Below are positions 41,551 to 50,577 of a stretch of 64,000 nucleotides of DNA, piece after piece. The position numbers and the translations under genes were made by a program. Each line of letters begins with the position of its first letter. Position 1 is the first letter of the stretch. The notes below the pieces were generated by a model. That model was not told the DNA's origin. It did no database searches and worked only from the letters and a program-made list of their open reading frames with translations. This DNA is from Glaciecola amylolytica (lineage in GTDB: Bacteria; Bacteroidota; Bacteroidia; Flavobacteriales_D; Crocinitomicaceae), in the NCBI GenBank assembly GCA_003856375.1, contig CP034120.1:4521501-4585500 (forward strand). Direction: 5' to 3'.

Positions 41551-42204
41551 TTACATTCCCATATTTTTAAGCTCTTCTTCTGTCATCACTGTGTATCCTT
41601 CCGGAATTTTCAAACTGAAGATACTCTTGTCAACACTTCCCTGGAATTTTGTAGCAACGAAATGAATTGTCATCCCGTTCTTTTCTGTAGAAAACTCCAA
41701 AGGAGCACCTTCGATTCCTTTAGCTCCGAATTGCTGCTGACCTTGCAAAGATGTTTTCAAATCTTTTGCTACCCACATAATGGTTTCACCACCTTCTGAA
41801 TCGCGGATGATTGTTTTGGTACACTTGAATCCGATAATTTCTTTGGTTTCAGTAGTTACTTCAATTTTAGGAGCTGCTGTGTTTTCTTCTGTTTTAGATT
41901 CGGAAATTTTCTTCAACTCGGTTGCCATTTTGCTTCCCATCATTTCCATCAACATCAATCCTTTGTCAGCTTTAATGTCAACGATTGTATTCATTTTCAT
42001 GAAAGTCCCCATAACCATGTCTACTTTTGATTTTCCGGGCATGAAATACAACTCAAGAGTTGAACCCTGCATCATTGGAAGTGCCATCGCCATATCAGGA
42101 TTGTCACTTGAAAAGTCCATGGAATAGGAAATTTGTCCTTTGGTCTGTGCTACGGACGTTCCGACAGTAGCAAGAAATAAAATTGATAATAGTATTTGTT
42201 TCAT
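41551..42204 (-). CDS. Exported DUF4412 protein
   Basis: A 217-residue protein with a signal peptide (MKQILLSILFLATVGTSVAQ). The mature part shows the DUF4412 sequence: 'GQISYSMDF', a Met-rich stretch ('MAMALPMMQGSTLELYFMPGKSKVDMVMGTFMKM'-like, residues ~38-72), 'KEIIGFKCTKTII' and 'KSIFSLKIPEGYTVM' at the end. The fold resembles the LolA/outer-membrane lipoprotein-sorting type. Function unknown. Confidence 0.82.
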   Translation of the reverse strand: MKQILLSILFLATVGTSVAQTKGQISYSMDFSSDNPDMAMALPMMQGSTLELYFMPGKSKVDMVMGTFMKMNTIVDIKADKGLMLMEMMGSKMATELKKISESKTEENTAAPKIEVTTETKEIIGFKCTKTIIRDSEGGETIMWVAKDLKTSLQGQQQFGAKGIEGAPLEFSTEKNGMTIHFVATKFQGSVDKSIFSLKIPEGYTVMTEEELKNMGM

Positions 42205-42295
42205 GTGTTTCTTTTTTTTACAAAAATGGCATAAATCTTTCGACTTATGCCACCGTTTATGTATTTCGTAATTTTTAGTTTACAAATGAAAAATT

Positions 42296-42333
42296 TAAAA
42301 AGGTGACTGAGCGAAGTCGAAGGCACTCTTTTT
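42296..42333 (-). terminator. Terminator of rseP containing the GACT-GAGCGA-AGTC element
   Basis: The A-run at 42296-42300 and T-run at 42328-42333 flank GTG...CAC and an inner GACT(42305)...AGTC(42318) stem with loop GAGCGA. The GAGCGAAGTC core also occurs in the inverted repeat at 16908-16965, so it is a recurring genomic element used here as a terminator. Confidence 0.6.
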
Positions 42334-42343
42334 TAATTTTTTT

Positions 42344-43681
42344 CTATCCCATTATCGCTCCTATCAGGTCTTTTCCGTTGGCGTAAAGGATCAAACCAAG
42401 CAGCAGGAAGAACCCGACGTATTGCGCATATTCCATGAATTTCTGTCCCGGAGCACGACCTGTAATCATTTCATAAAGCAGGAACATGACGTGTCCTCCG
42501 TCCAATGCCGGAATAGGAAGTAAATTCATAATTGCCAGCATCATCGAAAGGAATGCAGTCAAAGTCCAGAAAGCTTGCCAGTTCCATGTTGCAGGAAACA
42601 ATTTCCCGATTGAACCGACACCACCGATTGATTCTGCTCCTTTTTTGGAGAAGACATATTTGAATTGAGCGACGTTCATATACATCGTACGAAGTCCTTT
42701 TCCGAATCCGGAAGTCAATGCTGCTCCAAGAGAATAATTCTGAGTGTACACAGCGCTGGTATCAGAGCTTACGCTTAACTTCTTAAAGTTAACACCCATT
42801 TTTCCGTCCATCCCGATGTAAGCTTCTTTCTCGATTTCTTTTCCGTCACGCAAAATAGTCACATGAACCTTCTTTCCTTTGTTGTGGTAAAGTTCCGATT
42901 GAAATTGATCATAGAATTGAATTTCCTGATCGTTGATTTTAACGAATTTGTCACCTTTTTTCAAACCGATTCTGGAAGCAGGTGTTTTCGCTGCAACACT
43001 ATCAACTTTGGAAAGGAAAAATCTGAAATCGAAAGCACCTTTTTCCGCTCCGTTTTCCCACATCATATTCCCGATATCTTCAGGAAGTACAATCGTTTCA
43101 ACTTTACCACCCGGATGTTGTACCTTGAAGTGACGCTTGTTGAAAATGAGAATTTCTCCGCCAAGCTGTTGAAGTGCATCTAGTTTTTGTCCGTCAACAG
43201 TCAATACTTTATCTCCTTGCTGAAAACCAAACTGCTCCATGTACGGATGAATCGCCATCCCGTTCACCATTTTGCTCTGGTCAATTTTTTCCTCACCCCA
43301 AACAAACAAAACCATGATGTAGATCACAAAACAAACAAGAACGTTTACGATAATTCCACCAAGCATGATAATCAAACGCTGCCACGCCGGTTTGGATCTG
43401 AATTCCCATGGTTGCGGTGGCTGTGCTAATTGTTCTTTGTCCATAGACTCGTCTACCATTCCGGCAATTTTCACATAACCACCAAGCGGAATCCATCCCA
43501 ATCCCCATTCCGTTTCACCGATTTTTTTCTTGAAAACAGAGAAATACGGGTTAAAGAACAAGTAAAACTTTTCCACTTTTGTATTGAACCATTTTGCAGG
43601 TAAATAATGCCCGAACTCGTGTAAGACAATCAAAAGGGAAAGAGATAAAATCAGCTGAGCTGCGCGAACCCAAAAATCCAT
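42344..43681 (-). CDS. rseP: Site-2 intramembrane metalloprotease RseP
   Basis: A 445-residue protein with the zinc motif 'HEFGH' at 21-25 in the first membrane helix and 'LLPIPALDGGHVMFLL' in the C-terminal helix. About four membrane segments are present, with two PDZ-like regions between them ('FQQGDKVLTVDGQKLDALQQLGG' and 'SRIGLKKGDKFVKINDQEI'). It cuts membrane-bound anti-sigma factors or signal-peptide remnants. It is transcribed alone from a TATATTTG element and ends in a hairpin terminator. Confidence 0.94.
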   Translation of the reverse strand: MDFWVRAAQLILSLSLLIVLHEFGHYLPAKWFNTKVEKFYLFFNPYFSVFKKKIGETEWGLGWIPLGGYVKIAGMVDESMDKEQLAQPPQPWEFRSKPAWQRLIIMLGGIIVNVLVCFVIYIMVLFVWGEEKIDQSKMVNGMAIHPYMEQFGFQQGDKVLTVDGQKLDALQQLGGEILIFNKRHFKVQHPGGKVETIVLPEDIGNMMWENGAEKGAFDFRFFLSKVDSVAAKTPASRIGLKKGDKFVKINDQEIQFYDQFQSELYHNKGKKVHVTILRDGKEIEKEAYIGMDGKMGVNFKKLSVSSDTSAVYTQNYSLGAALTSGFGKGLRTMYMNVAQFKYVFSKKGAESIGGVGSIGKLFPATWNWQAFWTLTAFLSMMLAIMNLLPIPALDGGHVMFLLYEMITGRAPGQKFMEYAQYVGFFLLLGLILYANGKDLIGAIMG

Positions 43682-43701
43682 AGTTTTTATTTAAAGTGGG
43701 A

Positions 43702-43709
43702 CAAATATA
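43702..43709 (-). promoter_or_regulatory. -7 element (TATATTTG on minus strand) for rseP
   Basis: CAAATATA on the plus strand reads TATATTTG towards rseP, 20 bases before its ATG. Confidence 0.5.
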
Positions 43710-43828
43710 AGAAAAAGCGGAAGCTTTTGAAGACTGGATTACAACAAGCGTCAGTGCGAAAGTAATCTGGGAAAAGACATTAGTCAGATGCCTCATTAAT
43801 AGCTGATCACTAATGCCTGTTGCCAGAT

Positions 43829-44188
43829 CTAAGGTTGTACATCTTTGGTAGAATAACCATGATGCTCAAAGTATTCCAAAATGGCTTCTTTCATGAAGGC
43901 TTGCTGCTCCAACTCATCCAGCGGAGGGAGCTCTTTCACGAATTCGAAATGAGGCCAGTTGTCCGCATCTCTTCCTTTGAATTCATAATATCCGTATGGT
44001 TCCAATAAGGTGCAGATTGCAATATGCATCAAATCGGTTTTCTCGTGTTTTTTAAAAATTTTATATCCTATTCCTAATTCCTCTACACCAATGAGGAAAA
44101 GCATAGCTTGTAAATCAATACCGGGACCAAAAGTCGGTTCCAATTGCTTCGCTAAATTCTGATAGCGTAATTCCAATGCGTAATCCAT
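43829..44188 (-). CDS. Conserved-looking small protein of unknown function
   Basis: A 119-residue cytoplasmic protein without signal or membrane segments. It is mostly helical ('ALELRYQNLAKQLEPTFG', 'LQAMLFLIGVEELGIGYKIF', 'EKTDLMHIAICTLLEPYGYYEF', 'DELEQQAFMKEAILEYFEHHGY'). Codon use and composition match the neighbouring genes and the ATG is well placed, so it is likely real. No family is recognised. It is followed on the minus strand by a long imperfect hairpin. Confidence 0.7.
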   Translation of the reverse strand: MDYALELRYQNLAKQLEPTFGPGIDLQAMLFLIGVEELGIGYKIFKKHEKTDLMHIAICTLLEPYGYYEFKGRDADNWPHFEFVKELPPLDELEQQAFMKEAILEYFEHHGYSTKDVQP

Positions 44189-44224
44189 GCCCTAAAATTA
44201 CTTATTTACTGTGAATGGACATTA

Positions 44225-44299
44225 GGATATTAAGACATTAGGATATCAGGGCTACTTTAAAAGCCTTGAGATCCTAAAATCCTGTAGTCTTAAATATCC
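44225..44299 (-). repeat. Long imperfect hairpin between two minus-strand genes
   Basis: GGATATTAAGAC (44225-44236) pairs with GTCTTAAATATCC (44287-44299), continued inward by AGGAT/ATCCT and ATCAGGGCT with AGCCTTGAGAT. The sequence 'ACATTAGGATATTAAGACATTAGGATAT' type is also internally repetitive (ATTAGGATAT at 44221-44230 and 44237-44246). It may serve as terminator or be a REP-like element. Confidence 0.55.
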
Positions 44300-44308
44300 A
44301 AAAAATGT

Positions 44309-45733
44309 CTAATGGATGTATCCCGCTTGTCCTTTTTGAATCCGGTCGAAAATCCAGTCGTAACTGTAGACCATGTGTGAATGAACGAAATGTTTGTTGG
44401 GCCAGCTTTGAGGAGCAAACACTCTTCCTACACAAGCAGATTTCAATGAATCTATTCCAAAAACGGCAGTTTGAGGAGCCACGCCGTCCTGACAGCTGAG
44501 TGGATCTGCATTTGTTTGCCCCAGATTGGAACCATATTGCCACGCTTCTTCAAAGAGATTCCAGTCCAAACCTTTGTAACCTGCATTTTCGGGAGCAAGC
44601 AGATAGATTTTCCCGAGAACGACCTGATCTCTGATCGTTTCGATCAAACCCAAGGTGTAAGCGTAGCCCATGCTGTGACACACAAAATCAATCGTGTCTT
44701 TGACCAGATAGCTTTTAGGAGTATTCTGAATCTGATTCAGAAATGCCTTTCCCGCGATAACTCCTTTTTGGTAGCGGTAATCAAACCCTTCAGGATTACA
44801 TTTCTGATTTAAGCGGGAATACTTTTTTGCTGCTTTTCCGGATGCATTCGTATTCACAGAGCGGATGTAGCTCCAGCCGAATTTCAGTTTGGAATAATGA
44901 TTCGAGGTACTTACCGGAAAACTGGCATCCAGATAAAAACTGGTATCTGGATGCAGACGCTGAATGAAGCGGTCATCGATCTTAAACCAGTAATTCGTCC
45001 GGTCGTTCAAATAAACTTCATTCCGGCTTTCCTGCTTGTCGAATTTCGGTCCGCGGTATCCGTTGACAAAAACCAGATAGCGTTTTGCTTTCGGACGTTG
45101 ATTCTGGATCAGCTGCAGACTTAATTCTTCGCCCTTAAACGCAAGCAAATGCTGATAGACCGGTTTTGCCTTCTCTGCGTTTTCAGCATTGAAATAAGAA
45201 TAAACCCGGTACGTGTTGTGCGAAACAGGTATGGACGGGTAGTTTCCGAAATGAATTTCCGATCCGGCATACTTGAATTGCAGGATTCCGGATGGCCGGG
45301 CATCAAAATTCAATACAAGCGACATCGGATAGCTCGACCATTGTCCTTTTCGTTTGATGTAAACAACCGTCTGAGGTTTTTCCGGGTACGAGATTCTGAA
45401 AAAGAAATGATGATGTTGTTTTCGTTTCTTGAAAGTGAGTTTCTTTTGTTTGTAGCTTCTCCCGATCAATTCCACTTCTCTCATGAATACCGAATCACTG
45501 AGTGTGCATTTTTCGGAAGATTTTGCCGGGTCGATCAGAATAATCCGGTTTAGACTGAAAGGAGTGTGAATTCCGGATGGAGAAATACTTCCGTCTTCAT
45601 TTTCTTCCCAGAAATAATAGTAAACCAAGCTGGTTTTTGTTTGGAAATCAGGTCGGCGAAATGTCAGATTCTGACCAGTTGCAGAACAAAGGGTCAAGCT
45701 AAAGGCAATAAAAATTAGCATTCTGAGCTTCAT
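44309..45733 (-). CDS. Exported alpha/beta-hydrolase-like protein
   Basis: A 474-residue protein with a signal peptide (MKLRMLIFIAFSLTLCSATG). The first ~200 residues are beta-rich with many Arg/Lys/Tyr. The second half has a hydrolase-like core: 'KRYLVFVNGYRGP' (~218-230; a strand and oxyanion loop), and 'DTIDFVCHSMGYAYTLGLIE' (~348-366), a nucleophile elbow of the Gly-x-Ser-x-Gly type with Cys replacing the first Gly. 'KIYLLAPENAGYKG' follows as the acid-bearing strand, and 'NKHFVHSHMVYSYDW' near the end could supply the His. It is possibly a lipase or esterase; the substrate is unknown. Confidence 0.68.
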   Translation of the reverse strand: MKLRMLIFIAFSLTLCSATGQNLTFRRPDFQTKTSLVYYYFWEENEDGSISPSGIHTPFSLNRIILIDPAKSSEKCTLSDSVFMREVELIGRSYKQKKLTFKKRKQHHHFFFRISYPEKPQTVVYIKRKGQWSSYPMSLVLNFDARPSGILQFKYAGSEIHFGNYPSIPVSHNTYRVYSYFNAENAEKAKPVYQHLLAFKGEELSLQLIQNQRPKAKRYLVFVNGYRGPKFDKQESRNEVYLNDRTNYWFKIDDRFIQRLHPDTSFYLDASFPVSTSNHYSKLKFGWSYIRSVNTNASGKAAKKYSRLNQKCNPEGFDYRYQKGVIAGKAFLNQIQNTPKSYLVKDTIDFVCHSMGYAYTLGLIETIRDQVVLGKIYLLAPENAGYKGLDWNLFEEAWQYGSNLGQTNADPLSCQDGVAPQTAVFGIDSLKSACVGRVFAPQSWPNKHFVHSHMVYSYDWIFDRIQKGQAGYIH

Positions 45734-45764
45734 TTTGTAAATATATTAACTTTTGATAAGTCAA

Positions 45765-45906
45765 AATTGAAAATGAGAAGTTAAAAGAAGTCAAGATTAT
45801 TAGCGACAAGAGTCAAGAAAAATTAGTAGGAAAACAATTTTTGATCTGGGCTGTGTGTGTCTTGTCCCTTGGCTCACATCAATTTTTCCATTCTCCATTT
45901 TCAATT
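45765..45906. repeat. Inverted repeat of the AATTGAAAA/TTTTCAATT family, copy 2
   Basis: AATTGAAAATG (45765-45775) and CATTTTCAATT (45896-45906) are perfect complements, extended inward by AGAA/TTCTC. About 120 bases without a reading frame lie between them. The size suggests a MITE-like element, but no target-site duplication is evident. Confidence 0.5.
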
Positions 45907-45920
45907 AAACTTACTTTGAT

Positions 45921-45928
45921 TATTTTTG
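45921..45928 (+). promoter_or_regulatory. -7 element (TATTTTTG) for yebC
   Basis: An exact TAnnTTTG match 22 bases before the ATG, directly after an inverted-repeat arm. Confidence 0.5.
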
Positions 45929-45950
45929 CGCCAATCTAAATAAGAAAGAA

Positions 45951-46661
45951 ATGGGAAGAGCATTTGAATATCGTAGAGCAGCAAAAGAAAAGCGATGGGG
46001 CAAAATGTCTAAATTGTTTCCAAAACTGGGTAAAGCCATTACAATGGCAGCAAAGGAAGGCGGACAAGATCCGACGACGAATGCCAAGTTGAGGACTGCT
46101 ATTCAAAATGCGAAGGCCGAGAATATGCCGAAAGATAATATCGAAGCGGCAATTAAACGTGCAGCCCAAAAAGATGTTGCAGCATTTACACAAGTTGACT
46201 ACGAAGGAAAAGGACCGCACGGAGTGTTGGTTTATGTGGAATGTGCAACGGACAATCCAACGCGTACGGTAGCAAACGTGAAATCATATTTCAATAAAGC
46301 TGGCGGCGGAGTCGTGCCGAATGGTTCTTTGGAATTCATGTTCGACCGAAAGTCAGTTTTTCAATTGGTGAAAACGGATGGAATGGATCCGGAAGAATTG
46401 GAACTGGAGTTGATCGATGCAGGTTGTGAGGAAATTGAAGTAACAGACGAGCACGTTTTTGTTTATGGAGATTACACCGCTTTCGGAACACTTGGTTCAG
46501 CTTTGGAAGAACGCGGAATTGAAATTCTTAAATCAAACCTGGAGCGTTTCCCAACAACACCGGTTGAATTTACGGAAGCACAATTGGTTGACATTGAAAA
46601 AATGCTTGATAAATTCGACGACGACGACGATGTACAGCAAGTTTTTACCAATATGGGGTAA
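45951..46661 (+). CDS. yebC: YebC/PmpR-family protein
   Basis: A 236-residue protein with the family N-terminus ('[21 protein letters not shown]', a variant of the usual 'GHSKWANIKHRK'), '[18 protein letters not shown]', '[19 protein letters not shown]' and the middle-domain '[19 protein letters not shown]'. It was described as a transcriptional regulator; recent work in other bacteria links the family to ribosome pausing on proline stretches. It is cytoplasmic and monocistronic, with a strong terminator following. Confidence 0.92.
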   Translation: MGRAFEYRRAAKEKRWGKMSKLFPKLGKAITMAAKEGGQDPTTNAKLRTAIQNAKAENMPKDNIEAAIKRAAQKDVAAFTQVDYEGKGPHGVLVYVECATDNPTRTVANVKSYFNKAGGGVVPNGSLEFMFDRKSVFQLVKTDGMDPEELELELIDAGCEEIEVTDEHVFVYGDYTAFGTLGSALEERGIEILKSNLERFPTTPVEFTEAQLVDIEKMLDKFDDDDDVQQVFTNMG

Positions 46662-46677
46662 TGATAAAATATATTTT

Positions 46678-46719
46678 AAAACAGATAGGGCGAAAAATTT
46701 TTCGCCCTATCTGTTTTTA
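46678..46719 (+). terminator. Terminator after yebC
   Basis: A perfect 40-base palindrome (46678-46697 with 46698-46717) with core GGGCGAAAAATTTTTCGCCC followed by T residues. It is the third member of the shared terminator family (also 11328 and 36112). Confidence 0.9.
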
Positions 46720-46746
46720 TCAAAACGGATTTACCAATTTTGAGAC

Positions 46747-47403
46747 ATGAATTTTCTGGATATTTTGATTCTGATACCAATTCTCTACGGAGCGTATAAA
46801 GGATTTAAGCACGGCTTCGTCATTGAGTTGTTTACATTATTAGCCATTTTGGTGGGGATTTATGTTGGAATTCACTTCTCAGACTTTACGGCAAATTGGA
46901 TCAAAACAACCTTTAACTGGAATTCGGAATACCTGCCCGTTGTTGCATTCACGCTGACTTTTTTGGGAGTCGGGGCCATGATCTATTTCGGTGGTAAAAT
47001 GATCGAAAAAATGATTCAGGTCGTTCAATTGTCTCCATTGAATAAATTTCTGGGAGTGTTGTTTGCTACGATCAAATCACTTTACATCGTGAGTGTTTTA
47101 TTGGTTTTAATCGAATCTTACGATGAAAAAAGCAACTTCTTCCCACAAAAAACAAAAGCGAATTCATTGCTTTACGAACCTGTGAAAGACCTTTCAACAA
47201 AAACAGTTCCGGCACTTGGGTCAAGTACCATTTTCCTGAAAAATGCTCTTCACAACGAAACAGACAGCACCGGACTCTCAGTTGATCAGGTGTTGAGAGC
47301 AAAGGAAATAGCTGATAGCCTGGGGATTGATGCTGATGATGCGAAACAAATTTTGGAGATCCATCAAAAGTATGGCGACAAGGATTCGGCAGTAAAACCT
47401 TAA
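46747..47403 (+). CDS. CvpA-family membrane protein
   Basis: A 218-residue protein with four membrane segments in its first ~130 residues ('LDILILIPILYGAYKGFKHGF', 'LFTLLAILVGIYVGIHF', 'LPVVAFTLTFLGVGAMIYFGG', 'FLGVLFATIKSLYIVSVLLVLI') and a soluble C-terminal tail. The N-terminal 'D...YGAYKGFKHGFV' is the CvpA signature. CvpA is required for colicin V production in E. coli and for envelope stress resistance elsewhere; the molecular role is unclear. Confidence 0.88.
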   Translation: MNFLDILILIPILYGAYKGFKHGFVIELFTLLAILVGIYVGIHFSDFTANWIKTTFNWNSEYLPVVAFTLTFLGVGAMIYFGGKMIEKMIQVVQLSPLNKFLGVLFATIKSLYIVSVLLVLIESYDEKSNFFPQKTKANSLLYEPVKDLSTKTVPALGSSTIFLKNALHNETDSTGLSVDQVLRAKEIADSLGIDADDAKQILEIHQKYGDKDSAVKP

Positions 47404-47576
47404 AAATGGGGTTTGCAGGAGGAAATCATGTTATCTGCATCCCTTGCTGCTACAGGATAAATAGATACATTTCTATCCGTCTTTTGGATGAACTGTGATC
47501 CAGACGACTAAAATCTGAAAACAATCACAGAATCTGTTTTTTAGCATAATCCGTCATCTAATTACCGGATTTGGAA

Positions 47577-47605
47577 TTGATTTGATAAACAAAACAATAT
47601 ATTTG
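47577..47605 (+). promoter_or_regulatory. Promoter of sprE (TTG, 18-base spacer, TATATTTG)
   Basis: TTG at 47577-47579 and TATATTTG at 47598-47605 fit the Bacteroidota pattern; the ATG follows 50 bases later. Confidence 0.5.
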
Positions 47606-47654
47606 CCTTTTGTAAGTTAATCTTTAATCACATCGGCGCAGATTTTTCATTCAA

Positions 47655-50327
47655 ATGAAGAAATTACATTTTTGGATTTATTTAGGAATTCTTTCCATCA
47701 TATGGGCTTGTTCTACTGAAAAGAATACCCTGCTTAGCAGGTCATATCACGGTACAACAGCACATTATAACGGCTACTTCAATGCAAATGATTTGCTTGA
47801 CGGTGCTATGAAAACATTTCGTGAAAATCAAAAAGAAGATTTTTATACGGTTCTTCCTGTTCAGCAATTGCCGAGCGAAGAGGAAGTAAAGAATATGTAT
47901 TCCCCTATTGATACGGCTATTGCTAAATGTACGAAGGTTATCCAGAGACATGCTATGCCTTCGATGGAGAAGCCGGCAGCTAAAAAGGAAGAGCACAATC
48001 GTTGGATCGATGAGAACTGGATTACAATCGGAGTAGCGAATTATTACCGCCGCGATTATGATCTGGCATTCAAGAATTTCGAATACACCAAGAAGTTTTT
48101 CTCTACCGATAAATCAGCTTACGTTGCTGAAATGTGGATGGCAAGAACCTATATGGAACAAGGCAAGTTCACAGAGGCAAACTTTGCGATCGCCAATTTA
48201 GAGAAGGCTCAGGAAGAGATGGAAAACAGCGGGAAGAAAGAGTCGAAGGATTCCAAATCATCCAAGTCGAAATCCAAAAAGAAAAAAAGCAAAAAGAAAT
48301 CCAAGGAAAAGGAAATGGCTCCTTTCCCGAAAAAACTGCGTTACGATGTGGCCATTACACGTGCCGTTTTCTGTGAAAAACGAAAAGATGCAGAAGGAGA
48401 GATCAAAGCGCTGACAAAAGCATTGGAATTCGCAAAGAAATCAAAAGACAAAGCACGGATCAATTTCATTTTGGGTCAGTTGTATGAAAATGCGGGTGAT
48501 CGTGTGAAAGCAGCATATCACTATAATCGCGTGGCGAAATACAATGCCGGATATGAAATGAGCTTCAATGCAAATTTGAAGAATGCATTAAATGCCGGAG
48601 GAGAAAAAGTGCGTAAGAATTTGAAGAAAATGCTTCGCGACACGAAAAATGCGGAGTTTAAGGATCAGATTTACTTTACGCTTGCCCGAATGGATCAATT
48701 GGAATCCAATGAAGAAGGAGCAAAGGCAAATTATACCCGTTCAGCATTTTATTCCACTTCGAATAACCGTCAAAAAGGAATGGCCTACGAGAAGCTTGGA
48801 GATATGAGTTTTTCAAAGAAAGATTATCTGGGTGCTCAAAAATATTACGACAGCTGCGCGAAAGTGATTCCGGAAACGTATCCGAATTACGAAGCGATTC
48901 AGAATAAAGCGTCCAAACTTCAAAGTCTGGTAACTGCGATTGAAACGGCTCAATACGAAGACAGTGTTCAGCGCGTCGCAAAATTATCTCCTTCAGAACA
49001 GCTTGAATTTGCAGAAGGAGTCATTAAAAAACTGAAGAAAGAAGAAGAAGAGCGTCAGCGCCAGGATGCGATCAGATTGGCGGCGCTTCAGGAGATTCAG
49101 AACAAGAAATCTACTTCCGGTGGTGGTGGAAATAAATTCTACTGGAACAACGACAAGGCGAAAACAGAAGGATTTGAAGAGTTTAGAAAACAATGGGGTC
49201 AACGTGAAAATGAAGATGACTGGAGAAGATCCGAAAAGGTTGTTTTTGCAAGTTTCACAGATGGGTCCGACACAAGTTCAACAACAAAAGCGACGTCTAA
49301 AAATAACGGTGGAAGCTTGTTGGATTCTTTGACTCCTGAAATGTTGGTTGCTAAACTTCCCTTGTCTGATTCGGCTTTGCAGGCATCGCGTTCCAGAATG
49401 ATGAATGCTTATTTCGACGCCGGAGGGATTTACAACGAACAATTGAATGAAACGCCTCTTGCGGAGAAACAATACCGCACGATGTTGGAGAAGGATTTTG
49501 AAAGCGATATGAAGCTTATGGCAGCATATCAGATTTATAAACTGCACAATCCGGATGATCCGATTGCAGTTGAACAGAAAGATTACATTTTGATCAATTA
49601 TCCGACCTCCGATTATGCGGGTTATTTGAGAGATCCGGACTACTTTATAAAGAAAAAGGAACGCGAAAAGTTAACGCAGGAAGCATACCTGACGGATTTG
49701 GACCGCTACGAAAGAGGTTTGTATTATCCGGTAATTATGAAAGCCAATACGGTTCTTGCAGAAGAAAAAGAGAATCCGTACCGAAGCAAATATATTTTAC
49801 TGAAAGCGATGGCTCAGGCAAAAATGTATGAAGACAAAAAGACCATTTTGCCGACTTTGGATACCTTAATTGCGCTTTATCCGAAAACTCCCGAGGCTGC
49901 CAAAGCAATGGAGATGAAGAAGATCATTCTGAACGGATATTCCAAAAATGAACCGGTTGATTTCACGAACAAGAGCATTTACACTTATACGGAAAATGAA
50001 CCGATGTTTGTGCTTGTTTTCCTGACGGAGAAAATAAACAATGTAGTCGCTAAAACGCGCGTTGTGGACTTCAACAAAGAGTATTACAGCAAACAAAAGC
50101 TGACCATTACATCAAAAGTTCTGAAGGAAGACAATGTAATCCTGATCAAGCAATTCAAGGATGAGATTGAAGCGGCATCCTATGTTTCGTTCTATAAACG
50201 AACAAGAAACCATTTGCTTGATATGCAAAAAATGAAAATTTTATTTATTTCCGAGAAAAATTTGCTTACCTTATTTGATACTGGTAAACTGGATGAGTAC
50301 CAGTTGTTCTTTGACGAGAACTATTGA
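47655..50327 (+). CDS. sprE: Type IX secretion/gliding lipoprotein SprE (PorW)
   Basis: An 890-residue lipoprotein (signal 'MKKLHFWIYLGILSIIWAC', lipidated C19). The mature N-terminus 'STEKNTLLSRSYHGTTAHYNGYFNANDL' segment is the conserved SprE/PorW start. Tetratricopeptide repeats cover residues ~115-440 and again ~590-720. A highly basic Ser/Lys tract (~195-220, 'SKSSKSKSKKKKSKKKS') interrupts the first repeat block. The C-terminal ~150 residues are a small alpha/beta region. SprE links the T9SS motor to the secretion machinery, so this gene serves the T9SS cargo proteins in this window. Confidence 0.88.
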   Translation: MKKLHFWIYLGILSIIWACSTEKNTLLSRSYHGTTAHYNGYFNANDLLDGAMKTFRENQKEDFYTVLPVQQLPSEEEVKNMYSPIDTAIAKCTKVIQRHAMPSMEKPAAKKEEHNRWIDENWITIGVANYYRRDYDLAFKNFEYTKKFFSTDKSAYVAEMWMARTYMEQGKFTEANFAIANLEKAQEEMENSGKKESKDSKSSKSKSKKKKSKKKSKEKEMAPFPKKLRYDVAITRAVFCEKRKDAEGEIKALTKALEFAKKSKDKARINFILGQLYENAGDRVKAAYHYNRVAKYNAGYEMSFNANLKNALNAGGEKVRKNLKKMLRDTKNAEFKDQIYFTLARMDQLESNEEGAKANYTRSAFYSTSNNRQKGMAYEKLGDMSFSKKDYLGAQKYYDSCAKVIPETYPNYEAIQNKASKLQSLVTAIETAQYEDSVQRVAKLSPSEQLEFAEGVIKKLKKEEEERQRQDAIRLAALQEIQNKKSTSGGGGNKFYWNNDKAKTEGFEEFRKQWGQRENEDDWRRSEKVVFASFTDGSDTSSTTKATSKNNGGSLLDSLTPEMLVAKLPLSDSALQASRSRMMNAYFDAGGIYNEQLNETPLAEKQYRTMLEKDFESDMKLMAAYQIYKLHNPDDPIAVEQKDYILINYPTSDYAGYLRDPDYFIKKKEREKLTQEAYLTDLDRYERGLYYPVIMKANTVLAEEKENPYRSKYILLKAMAQAKMYEDKKTILPTLDTLIALYPKTPEAAKAMEMKKIILNGYSKNEPVDFTNKSIYTYTENEPMFVLVFLTEKINNVVAKTRVVDFNKEYYSKQKLTITSKVLKEDNVILIKQFKDEIEAASYVSFYKRTRNHLLDMQKMKILFISEKNLLTLFDTGKLDEYQLFFDENY

Positions 50328-50343
50328 ATCAAATAAGTGTGTC

Positions 50344-50577
50344 ATGGAAGAAAAACCAAGAAAGCAGATTAAGAATTACGTCCGGTTCAGTGGTGCAGCT
50401 CTTCAGATGGGAGCAATCATCACCGGAGCAGCTCTTTTAGGAGTTTGGTTGGATGGAAAGTACAATCCCGGAGGAAACATGTACACGTTGATTTGCACCT
50501 TGACAGGTGTTGTAGTGGCGATGTACCTCATTATTCGGGAAGTAATCAATATGTCAAAAGAAAAAGAAGATGAATAA
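50344..50577 (+). CDS. AtpZ/AtpI-like small membrane protein
   Basis: A 77-residue protein when started at ATG 50344 (MEEKPRKQIKNY); the longer frame from 50275 lies inside sprE. Two membrane helices ('SGAALQMGAIITGAALLGVWLDG' and 'MYTLICTLTGVVVAMYLII') with a Gly/Asp loop match AtpZ/AtpI proteins, which assist c-ring assembly or ion supply for ATP synthase. It overlaps the next gene by 8 bases. Confidence 0.82.
   Translation: MEEKPRKQIKNYVRFSGAALQMGAIITGAALLGVWLDGKYNPGGNMYTLICTLTGVVVAMYLIIREVINMSKEKEDE

Noticed and set aside
45765-45906. Insertion sequence
   Set aside because: Only 142 bases, no reading frame and no evident target duplication; treated as a non-coding inverted repeat.
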